Shown here: piece by piece, positions 27,601 to 39,600 of the stretch
Layout: each line of letters opens with the position of its first letter
Numbering within the stretch: position 1 is the first letter of the stretch
Source of the DNA: Oxyruncus cristatus
Lineage: Eukaryota; Chordata; Aves; Passeriformes; Cotingidae
Length of the DNA stretch: 64,000 nt
Direction of reading: 5' to 3'
NCBI GenBank assembly: GCA_013399855.1
Contig: VXAY01002132.1
Coordinates: 1,102,463 to 1,166,462 of the forward strand
Program-made: the position numbers and the translations under genes
The notes under the pieces: model-generated
The model's database searches: none
What the model saw: only the letters and a program-made list of their open reading frames with translations
What the model was told of the DNA's origin: nothing

Positions 27601-30600
27601 ACAGCTCCACTCCTCTCTGCTGAAACCTGTTTTTACAATCGGCAGGGCAGCTGTGTTGTTTTAGCTGGTCTGTGTGGAGGCGAGGTCTGGGGAGGACACG
27701 GTGAGAGGCTCGGGCGAGCTCTGGCCCAGCAGTGCTGCGGCCGCAGGTGGGGCCGAGTCGTTCGCTGGTGGTGTTCAGTGGAGGGTCTTTGGGGCTCTGC
27801 CTCCCCCTGCGCTGCTCAGAGCCTGCCCCAGTCTTGCAGTAGCATTTCCAGCACAGTCCTAAACTGCTCTTGCTGTCTCAGATAACCCTGCATGGGGATG
27901 GCTTCTTCCCCAAGCGGAGGAGGCAGCCTGTGGGTAGGAGGAGGTGTCACAGCAGAGGTACTTGAGGCAAGTTAAGGCAACTGTATGTAGGAAGGCAACA
28001 GGCTGCAGCTGAAATGCATTAAATTGCCATATGATGTTCCAATTCAGATGCAGAAATGCTTTAGGTCCATATCTATCTTGATTTCTGCAAGAACTTACAT
28101 GGTAAACAAGTGGTAATGTCTTCTCTTTAGCCCTGTGTTGTGCTCCAGCTAAACAATACTCCTTCCTCTGGGTCTTATCATGTGTCCTGGCTTATCTTGG
28201 TTGGGAGACAGCCTTGCCTTCCCCCAAGGCACTTGGGAAGCCCTCAGTGCCTATGGGCTTGGCCAGAGGGATGCTCCTTCCTCCCCACTTCCAGTCAAAC
28301 CTGCTGCAGAGTGAGGATGGCCATTCCCCAGAGCAAAGGGGTTTAGGACAGTGGTTATTCCTTCAAAAGCTTTGCAAATTAAATGTTATTCCTTGGATGA
28401 CTGGCATTTGGCTAAAATGCCTGGTGATTTTCCCATGGGGCCACTTTTGTGTGAGAAAGGTCTCTCAGGTGACCCGATGTGCTTTGGTAAGAGTAATTGG
28501 TAGAAAAAAAACAGTTTCTCTGTGGATTTGTTTCCTGTCTGTCCTGTGGCCAGTGGTCCAGAATTACCGTGAGTTCTGCTATATTTTAACAAGTTTAACA
28601 GCTTTTTAATTTAAAAGATCCCAAATGATGATTTCCAATGTTAGCTGTAATGATTGGGTTTGGAGGCTGTCTACAGAGGAGTAAAGACAGCTCTTCTTAG
28701 GAGAGTCCAGCTGCAGAGCCACAGCCAGACTTCCCGGCTCACCAGAGGCTCTTGCCAGGTCAGTTTGGAGAGGGGAGGAAGCCTCCACATTTCCCCAACA
28801 GCAAACCAATTGCATTATCATTAAATAAATGATAGAAATACTCTTCTTCCCCCATTGCACTTCAGTGCTGAGTTTCCTGGTGCTAAAGAAAATCACGTGG
28901 TAAAACAAGGAAAAACGGTTTGAGAAAGTTTTATTTTAAAAGTAGATGTGCTCTAAAAAAGTTTTGATTTATATATATATATATATTATTTCTCTCTATC
29001 TATTGAAAATATCTCAAAGCAAGCTACCTGACAAAAGGAAAACAAAAGTACGGTATTGGTTTTCCTTGCTTTCCCCCCATCTATTGAATAAGGTTTTGTT
29101 GGGATAAAATTAAAGTGCTTATCTTTGAATTTGCTTCCTCTGGTTGAGTTGGCACAGTACATTGAACGAAGGAATGTTCCAAGTTCAGAGGTGGCATTGG
29201 GGAATCTAGTTAAAATGACATCAAAGGCAGCACAGCGGGGCTGAACATGTGTTTGAAGCCGGATAGATTAGAGGCCATTATCAGCCTTTCGCTACTGTGC
29301 TGGGAACAAAAGTCGCTCTTTCCGCTGGGACTGCTGCTGGGGAGAATTAAAAAAAAAAAGGGAGAGAGAGAAAGAAAGAAAAATTGCACTTTCTAACATA
29401 ATGCCGCTCTCCCCGCGAATGGCCGCGCGGCTTTAGCGTGTGAGTTGTGTTCTGGCGCCCGGGTTTTGTGCGGTGGTTAAGCTGAAATGTTGTCTATTGA
29501 TGCCGACCAGCGATGGCTAAAATAATCCCCCTGGCTTTTGTTTCTCCTCTAAAAACTGCCCGTTGTTTTGTTGCCATTAATCCAGAAAAAGCCGCTTCGC
29601 GATGCCATGAGACTCTGTTAACGGTTGTGAGTCTGAAGTTCAGATGGAGGTTTGTCATTAAAGAAAATGAGGCCTAATGAACGCTGCAGTAACCCCTGTT
29701 AGTACAGCAGCGCGTGGGGAAATTGCCCTGCTCCCGAGCCGTGTCACTGTGGGCACAGGGAAGGTGGTGCTCCCAACACGCTCTTCCTCCTCCCGCATTA
29801 CCTGCAGCCACTCTCCGGAGCTGTAATTAGCCTGGCTCATTTTCCGTTCTCTCGTTTGTCTTCCTACTAAAAAGCACTTGTCATTAATCACGGGGTTTAT
29901 TTTGTTTTAATGGTTTCAAAATGTTTCATTTTGAATGCCTGGGTTGCTGCGTGAAAATATGTTCTGCTCATGTAATTTGGTGGCAGTTCCGCCCGCACCA
30001 GCATTTCCAGGGAGCCAGCACGATGGGAATGGGAATGAGAGCTGATGGTGGCCATCCTCACACAGGCTGCTGCTTGAAACTCAGCAGGTTTGCAGGCAAA
30101 CCACCACAGTAGATTGTGTTTCTCTTGCCAGATGGCATCTTGACTTTAAAAATGTGCTGGTGAAACTGTTTGGTTTTTTTGGAGAAGCAGCTGGGGAGGG
30201 GGGTAGGTGCTAAGGACATTTGGCTTGTTCAAACATCTTGTTGTGAGATGTGTGGGGACTGGCTCGTTTTCGCAGCTCGGTGAGGTGCAGGTTTGGCTGG
30301 AGGTGATGCCTGTACATGGAAGTTATTTGGTACTTGGGATTTACCAAATCCTTCCATTCATTTCCACACACTTCTGTGGCACTACACTGCCCTCTCAAGC
30401 AGTTTCTTCTACTGTTTCAGAGATATGTGAAAAATAAAAAAGGAAAGCTCCAAAGTGCCAAGCTCCAGGCTGGCATTTGTTTTTGCATTTGTTGATTTTT
30501 CCCCAAATAGCCCACTGTCACCAGGGGGTGGGTCTGTGTCCTTTCATGACTGGGCTCCACTCACTCACTTTTTTGTCGGGGGTGTGAGCAGCGTGGTGGC

Positions 30601-33600
30601 AATGGTGAGAACAAAAATGTGTTTCTTTCCTTTGCCTGAAGTCACACTCAGCCAGTGATGCTTTGCCTTGTGGGGCGCTTAGCAAAGCCTGGTGCCTCTG
30701 ACCCACTGACACCCTGTTACTGGGACCCATGTGTACCCAGACACTCCCAGTCTGTCAGGACCAAGGATTGTGGCCACCACTCTCTCCTCCCCTTGCAGAG
30801 ACGTCCATCACCAGCTCTTTCAGCACAGGCACAAGCCCAAATGGAGCTGGTTCAGTTGGGTGTCACTGCCCATGGCATCCCTTCCTAACCTCGTCCAGCC
30901 TTCTCTGGGGAGAGGGCTGTGTTCTTCCCCACAGTAACTTCAGTATCAAGCCCATAATTTCAGACTGAGCTAGAGCTTGCCTTGGGAGCAGTGGAGCCTA
31001 CCCCTTTGCTTTGATAAGCCATTTGAGAAGCTGTCACGCTCTCTTAAAAAATATGTACCTTGTTCCCTGACCAAGTTCCCCTTGGAGTAGATGCTCACTG
31101 AGCTCCCACTCCTCCTTCTCCCCCCTCTCCTAGCCTGCCCTGTGGTTTAAAGTGTGCATTACAGGCTCTTTATAGAAAGCAATCAACTATAAAAGGTACC
31201 AGGATGCAGTCCAAGTCCTTCTCCCTGCTCTATGCCTTGGGCAGCAGTTGCAGGAGTCCAGCCTTACTCTGCTCCCGGTGGATGCCGTGTAAGTCCCGCC
31301 GGCCCCCAGGGCCAGAGTGTTGTTGGTGTGGGCACCTGCAGGAGCATCGTTCCCCACACAGATTCCTCTTGCTCTGGGCATGCAAAGCCTTCCTCAAACA
31401 TTAAGGGGTTTCCTACCTGCCACTCTGTGTCAGCCAGGCGTGAGTGACAGAAATGTGTCGGAGAAAGGCACTAAAGCGGGGCCTGTTGTTGTTTTATTCC
31501 GGCAGAGATGGGATCCCACCGTACAGACTCCGAAAGCAGCATCGCAGAGAGATGCAAGAAAGTGCCAAAGCAAATGGACGCGTGCCACTACCTCACATTC
31601 CTGTAAGTAGCACTATCTCCTTCCCAGAGGTAAATATGCAAAATATGTGAGATCTTGAGTGGGCAGTTGCTCTGCCTGTGCTGGAGTTTAACCCCCTTTA
31701 GCGCTGTACTCATTTTAAGATGGACAAACAACGTGCTAAGAAAGGACTTTGGGAGCCTTCTGTCAAACTCACCATCCAGGGCTGCCCAAAACACAGCGTT
31801 TTTCTTCACTATTCAGGCAGTAACTGGCTGTTTCTCCTGGCTGAGAATGGCAGCACTGGCTGGCATTTACCTGCAAGCAGGTTACGTGCCCTTGAGCTGG
31901 AGGTGTTTGTGGAAGGTGTAGGAGGCTGTTGGCCATGGAGGCTGATGTAGGTCTCAGCCAAGGTCAGTTGGGGAGAAATGCAACAGTCCCCAGCAGTATT
32001 TCTGCACTGAGCAGCCAAAGGGAACTGTAGCCTGTTCTCAAGGACTTGGGAAAGCTCACCTGGGGTTACAAGGCGGGAGAGCAAAGAAGGTGCAGGCCTA
32101 GGATCTCATTTGTGTGACACTTGGTTGCTCCAGGTAAGCAAACAGCTTTTGGAAGATGAGCACGACTGTTAAGGCTCTGCATCCCCATCTGCTTCTCTGC
32201 TTGTTACTGTTTTCTTTTTGTGAGAAGTTACAGGTGGCATTTAATCTCTGGTAGGGAATAAAGGTGCTTCTTTCCCCTTTGGACAGCTGGACTCCAGCAC
32301 AAATCAAATAGGGAGAAAAAAAGCCTCCATCTGCTTTTTCCAGAAGTGCCTTCAAACTTGACGCAGCTGTTCTCATCCTGCCTGCTCAAAGCAGCACAAT
32401 ACCAGCAGAAATACACCCTTGTTTTAATCTGATTTAAAAAAAAAAAAAAACACACACCAAAACCACCACTCTTAGTTTTGCCTTTTAAATTAGATTATTT
32501 TCCTTAGATTTAAGAGGGTCTCCTGTGCTTTGATCACTGGGTTGACAATAAAAGCCCTGGCTGTGGACGCTCATAGCCATCCTTGCTCAGTCACCTCTCT
32601 TTTCACACAGTTGCTTTCACAGTGTGGTTGCTGTTGAAAAGGCTGGCTGGGTGCCTTTTTATTTCACTTGATGCCATTTTTACTGTAAGCATGGCTTTGT
32701 TAGAGTTGAAGTTTGAAAGCTTGGCCTTTATTTTTTGTTGTTATTGTTGTTGCTGTTCTCCAACAGTGGGAACTACTGAGTGAATATTCTCCGACTTCAA
32801 AGCTTGTCAGTGGCTTTACCTTTGGGATAAAAATAATAGTGGCTTTCTGTTGATGGTGCGCACTGGCAATGCCTCGATGAACTGCAGGTTATAAACTCAG
32901 AGTTTGGAGCATTAAATATGTATAGTGAGCCCTGCTTTAACGAACTTCCATCTGCCAAACATTTCTTTTGTTGAACTGAATAAGTGTCATTCCAGCAGCA
33001 GTTTCTTGCAGGCTAATTAGTTTTACTTAGCATTAAATTTTATCGACCTTTTTGGAAACCAGTTTAAAAAGGAATGGGGGGGGGGAACAAGGTTTAAATT
33101 GGCCACCTACTGCTTATAAATTTTTATATTATCCTATTTACCTACTCAGTCTTTTAGAATTACATATTCTTCCTAAACTACACACAGATGCTTCAACAAG
33201 GATTTTTCTGTGAAACATCCACTGTTCCCATTAGGTTCTGCACTGTAATTTTAAGTCCCAGGGAAAAAAGCATCTTGACACATATTTATATGGGAGCAGA
33301 GGACTGAGAAGTTTAGTTAGTTCTAGTCTTTCTGCAGGGAATAAAAGTTTAGTTCAGACACTCTGGCACCTCCTGCCAGCCAATTACTGACACAGAATTG
33401 GCATCGACTTCAGAGAGGCACTGCTCTGCCCTTGCTTATCAATCAGCCAAGAAAGGAGAAGGTAATTAGACAATGTGTTTTGACAACACCAGTGTGAAAT
33501 GTTATAAAGTTACTCTTTAAAATTCACCTCTAACTACACGCTGATTGAATTAAAGGGCCCCAATTAGCAAGGAGCCATGCAAATGTTCCTTCAAGTGTTG

Positions 33601-36600
33601 ATTTCCGAAGCCGGTGGTTGGGCTGTCCCACCGCCCGTGGCTAAAGCAGGCTGAACCCAGGGCTTAGCTGCTTTTAACGTGTGGCAGTGACAAAATCACA
33701 ACCTTTGAGTGAAGGTCTTTATGGACTCGTATCTACCCAGTGTAGCCAGAGTCCATGCTGATAGTGCCTGCAGAATGCATGGCATGTTTTCCTACTGATA
33801 ATAGAGAACCTCCTACTTCCGAAAGTCATTTCAGAAGTCCTTTACAGACCTTACTGTTCCCTGACAAATGAATTACGGGGCTATTATGCAAAATTCTGAA
33901 AAGACTTCTCTTGCTTTTAATAGCAGCACTTGTAGTTAGGTCCAGCAGCTATAAACTGCAGTGATTATATGTTCATAGGAGACTGCTCACCAGTTCCAAC
34001 AGCCGTGCTGCCTCCAAGTAACGGCAGCATGTGCTGGGTATGTAGGGTGCCCTGCTCTGCAGCAGGAAATGTGTGGATGGCTGTGATCTGCATCTTCCAC
34101 GCTTACCAGCTCACATCTTCCACACTTACCAACTCACCAGTGCTCCAAGTTTGGAAAAGTTGTGTTCTGTGAAGTGGCGCTGTGCCCAGGAATGCAGTGG
34201 GTGCCTGTTTTGTGCCTCTGGCAGGAACCCATTACACAGTGAGTGAGTGTTGCTTTCATGTGGTTTTCCATCTCTTGGATTTCAGCAGAGTCTTGGAGCA
34301 CCAAGGAAGGAAAGAGCAAGCAAATTCTCAAAGGAAGGGAGAAAGCCCAGAGAATGCAGGGCTGTACCTGTAGGTACCCTGTATTTACCCCGGCTCTGGC
34401 ATTCATCCATTGTCAGGAGAGGATGGGAGACCCTCCTTTTCTACAGCAAATTCAGAAAATCCGTCCTCAGGCATTAAGACTTGGGATTTGGTTGGCTTGT
34501 TTGTTTAACTGCAAGAAGAAGCCATTTTGTGATGCTGTTGGAGTAGCTCGATCATCATGCGGGATCTCTCCTGTCCTGCCCCGCAATCAAGGATACTGTG
34601 AGGTGGCTTCTGTAGTGTTCTTGAGAAGGTTGTGGGTGACCACTCTGCTGTGCTGTACAAGTGGGGAGCGCACAGGAGGAGCCTGATCTCGTGCTGCCTG
34701 GTTAACTACAGCTAAATGAGATTTCTGCTCCTGCGAGTTGGGAACCTGCGTGTAATTCTTATTGGCTGTTTTATGCCATTTCCCTCAAATGCCTTGCAGC
34801 AGTAGGACTCCTTGCTAATCCCTGAATGCTGCTAAAGTGGATGCTGAAATTCAGGTATCCATGAGCTCTGCCACAAGTGTTTCTGGTATGGAAACACCAT
34901 TTATCTGTTCAAAACGTACATCAGAGAGGAATGTATCAATCTAAGAGATAAGGAGGTTCAGAAGTTCTTTGCTTGTGGCTGCTCTACCCTGCTGTCTTTT
35001 CATTTCCAAGACTAACTTGTGATCTAACATCAGCCCCTCAGGCATCATGGAGGCATCAAACCTCCTGGAGAAGAGGGAGACTGAACAGCACAGAATTCCT
35101 TGGCCTGTTCAGATCTGTGTGAAATGGTTCAGCCCAACCCATGGATCCTGGGCCTGGTTAGGGACCTCTACCCAATATAATTTTGGAAGACTCAGAGCAG
35201 TTGAGGTTGAATCTTCCCAAGGGGACCCTGCAAACCATAGTGAGATTCTTCCCTTTCATCCCTTTCACAGCTAGAAAGGGATGGCAGAACCACACGTTTT
35301 GGATGCCGGTGTGTTCTGATGTGCAACTTGGTCCTCAAAGCTCAGTTTCTCAGGGAGGGTGAAATCCATCAAAACCCAGACCTGCATCTACCTCATGGAG
35401 CAAAATCCATGCAATTCCCACTCCATCAACGCAAAGAGAAGAAGGAGAAAATGTGAGAGCTAAGTGCAACTGCCAGAGAGCTTGGGTCTCTCACGTGTTC
35501 TTAGCAGGCTACTGAGGTACCAGAGCTTCAGGCACTTCATGTGTCAAGGACACTCTTGTGGTGATAGGTACCCCAAGAACTTCTTCAGAGCTGTCACGAG
35601 GAAAGATTGCTCCATCCAGGCCAGTTCAAGCAATTTCTTTTTTGGCAATCCACTTGGCATTCAGCCTCCCATCTGTTGTCCTCTGCAGCCTCCCCATCTC
35701 AGTGTGGTTTGGTTCTGGACAGACCTATCTAACTAGTGGCATTAAATAGAAGTAGGTTGGTCATTAAATAAAACAATAGAAAAAACAGCTGCAAATAAAC
35801 AGTTCTTTAAAATTGAGTACTTCCTTTCTGAATTGTTGATTCAGAATGCCCAGAGATCTCATTCTGGTACAGACTGGAGGGCTGGATCCTCCTAAACCTT
35901 GCAGCATCCTTGACTTGGAACAAAAGCATTTGGAGCCCTTCTGATTTCAGAAGAATAAACAGCTTATTTACGACTCCCTTGGCAAGACTATGTGTGCCCA
36001 TGGGAATCTGGAGGCAGGTTCAAAATCCTGAAGCCCTGAAGGATCCTGCTCTGGGCACATGCTCAGCCTGGCTGGTTGTTGGTGGAGCACGTCTCCCCTC
36101 TGAAGTCAGGCCCATCATTTGATAACAGTTTCAAGCACTTCGTTGTCTTTTTGAACCAGTTCAGTGCACTCCATGTTTGCTTTCCAGGGAGACAGAGAGT
36201 GCTCAGCAGTTTCCTGTATTGTTTCAGCGCAGGGAACTTGCGTCCATTATTCTGCAATACTGTTAGTTTTGGGGAAGTCTGTGGGGCTCATCCTTTGAGC
36301 TGGGAATGAATGGCGATGTTCAGAGCATCCTCCTGCTTCCCAGCTCTCTGAGTCACCCTTACAGGTACCCACCAGGACAATGTAGGGCACATACAGCTGG
36401 TATCCATGGGGTGGAGTGAGGTTCATTCCAGCTGTACTGAACCTGGATGCTCAGGGAGACCCTTGCAGAGATGACTGCACAGAGAGGGCTTCATTTGCAC
36501 CCTCCAGCAGGCTGCTGAGGCCCTCTGCAAGCTGTTGTGCTGAGTGGGAAGCTCCAAGGACGGGGCAGTGGGTTTTGCAGGTGCAGCAGCTTTTTCTAAG

Positions 36601-39600
36601 ACAGAGGAAAATTAGTTTATCCTAAAGATTCTTGGGTTCGATTATTGTAATTTCTGTAGTTGAGCTTCAGTCATCTCCAGACTTTGAGAGCCTGTGGATA
36701 AACATGCTGAGGTATTAGTTGTAAAAGACCAAAATCATCTCATCATGAGTTCCCTGGATACAACAGTGATTCCAAATGTCTTTAGATCCTCATCAGAGAC
36801 AGAGCTGTGGTCCTTAAGCATTGCTGGGCCTGCAGGGAAGTGTCTTCCTGTGACAGGACTTGCATACTCAGGTTTCCAAACAGCCTTTGCACGCACTCTT
36901 GCCAGAGGCTCAAGAGAGACTTTGGTTTGGGATGCTGCATTGCATCAGGGGCAATGAAACTAAAGAGAAATCCTTTCCCACTTGTGCTTCTCTGTGGTAG
37001 CTGCAACAGGGAGACCTGAGACTGTAACTGCTGAGCTCCGAGCTGCCTCTCATTAGGCTCATTAAGTGTCTAACGGAGCAGGGCTTGGTGCTGCTGTCGT
37101 GTAAACAACCGCAGGGAGAGTTGGCCTGTCTGAGGTGGCAGCAGGGAGGGAGCACGTCACCCCACAGGTTGTGACTTGTCAGGCAAGAGGGAGATTTCCC
37201 TCCTTGGGAACTGCTGGTGCAGCCTCATCAGGTGGATGGAGGTGGTCATGAGTTTGGGGTTTCTGAAGAAAGCAGCTCCCTTAGCCAGAAGTGCTCCCCT
37301 GGGCTATGCCGGGGAACAGAGAGAGATCCTGGAAACTCCTCAGGGAGTAACAGAGCAGGAACCAGCTCTGCCACATCTTCCCCCGTGCTGGGGCACATCC
37401 GGGACCCATTTCTGGGCAGTGCAAAGATGAAGCATGCTGCCTCGGCCCCTGTGCCAACATTTCAAGACTAAATATTTTTGTTGGTGAAAATCTTTATCTG
37501 CAGTTCTGGGTTTTTTTATTTGATTTGCAGGGCTGGAGGTCCTGGTGGCAGCAAAGATGTCATCCCAGGGTGGGAGCCACCTGGTAACTCACACATGTTG
37601 TTCCCTCTCCTGTGGCTCCATACATGGATGAAGGGATGGCTGGTGGAGACTGTTCCCAGCTCGGATGGGTCACTAGGATTGAGATTTGCTGGCAGGGTCA
37701 GGCAGACCAATTCCTCTTGGCAAACAAAACAAGCAGTGCTTTAACTGGGACCTCTGTGACCCAACTGAGGTGCCATGAAAGATGCCTTCAGCTCCTTGGT
37801 GCCATCAGTGGGTCCTTCCTGCTGCTGGTTTTCTTCCCTGCCTTCCACTCAGCCGCTGGCAGAGACAGCAAAGCCAATGCGATTTGCATACTTCTGTCAG
37901 GTTTTGAGGCAAAGCAGTATTTTAGTCTTTTGCTTTGATCTTTTGGCTGGTCTAGGATAAATTCGGGTGGTCTCTCATCCTTCTTTAAAGTTTTCAAGCT
38001 CCGTGTCTGCTTCTGATGCTGCATTTGTTCTTCTGCTGTGAATTATCTTATGTCTTTACATTTAGTTTTATCTCTGGTCCTGTAGAGTGTATATTTCTCT
38101 CGTGTTGGTATTGAAACATTTGAATGCAGGGTTTTGTGCTGCTGAATGTTCCAACTATTTTTCCTCCAAATTAAATTTTTATCTCTGCTGTGTCATTTCA
38201 TTGTTTCTAATATTTTAACCAAATAATGCAGAAGGGATGTAAATGAGGGGGGAAATACAGCAGCTGATAGCTTCATACTTCACAAACTTCTTATCCCAGA
38301 GCTCGGGAATTTTGGGACGAAGTAACTCAGCATAAGGAATCGAGAATGCCCTTGAACTGCCATTAATATTCATTTATTCACCCAGAGCAAGCATAAAATG
38401 GCATCTGTGCTTGTAAGGGTGCTGTATTGATAAAGCCAGCAGGGAATCGTTGCTTGGCTCTGAAGAGCTGAGATGCAATCCTGCAGGATCCTCCAGGAGG
38501 AGAGGATGCTTGGTGGGAATAGGGACTGTTTTGCAGAGGTTGACTGGCATACACTGATCCTCCTGGGATAAGCTGAGGAAGTGTACACCAGAGTCCTCCT
38601 TTCTATCCCAGTGAAAGCATAACTGCTATGAATAGGATTTTTGAGTGGTTGAGAGGTCTGTACATCCCTTTCCCACCCTTTGAGACCAGGATATTCCTGT
38701 TGACCCTGTGTACGTTGGGGGAAAACCGAGCACATCCATCCTTAAACGGAATTTGGTGCCAAAAAAACCTTGTTGAATTGTGGATCCAGAAAACCTTTCC
38801 CTTGCATGGGGAGGTGTGGAGCTGGTGCCAGCCGGGGAGCTCGTGGAGGTGGCTCAGCTTCCAGCCCCCAGGTCCTGGGCTGCACCTCGGTGCCTGCCAG
38901 CCTGTCCTCCCTCCGCTCCCCACCGGAACGACCGGCATTTCCAGTTATCAAAGCCTTCCAAATAAAGGTGTGATTTCTCAGGCATCTCGTGCTAACCCCT
39001 GGTGTGCTCTCCCTGCAGCGTACGTACCGAATGCCAAAGGATATCCACGTGGAACCAGAGAAGTTTGCTGCAGAACTGATCAATCGTCTGGAGGAAGTAC
39101 AGAAGGAACGTGAAGCAGAGGAGAAATTAGAGGAGCGCCTTAAACGCGTTCGAGCGGTCAGTAACCTTCCTGCCTCCTCTGAGGCTACTTTGTGTCACAG
39201 GGAGCTTTCAGCTGCTGTGGAAGCAACTGGAGTGACCTGTTCCCTGCTCCGCTGCCGTGGCCAGCACTGCACGGGGCTCTTGGAGGCTCCCGTTGCTCCA
39301 GGAGCTTTCACAGTGCTGTTCCCCATCCACACAGGGCTCTGTGAGCTCCAGTGCTCCCTCCCTGTGTAAGATACCAGCCATGGCACAGCAGTGCCCACTT
39401 CTGCCATAAGCTAGGGGCTGTGGATGCTCTCCATCACCTTCTCTAGCACCCTGTCTCTCCTGACTTGGTGAGCAATCCCTTCCATGCAAGGATGGGGACT
39501 GTGTATCAGGGGTTCACCTTTCCCTGGGAGGTCTTGTGTGATCCCTGTTTCCTCCACAAATTGTAACCGGAGGGCAGGTGAATGTTGTGCTTGGAGGTGT

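Larger units (their letters stand above)
24640..31505 (+). other. AXIN1: AXIN1 intron 3
   Basis: This 6.9-kb intron runs from donor gtaagt to acceptor cggcag. It contains a truncated CR1 on the minus strand (25029-25520), a small CpG cluster near 27670-27780, an (AT)n run near 28970 and a 0.7-kb candidate conserved element at 29200-29900. No coding exon was recognised in it. Confidence 0.8.
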
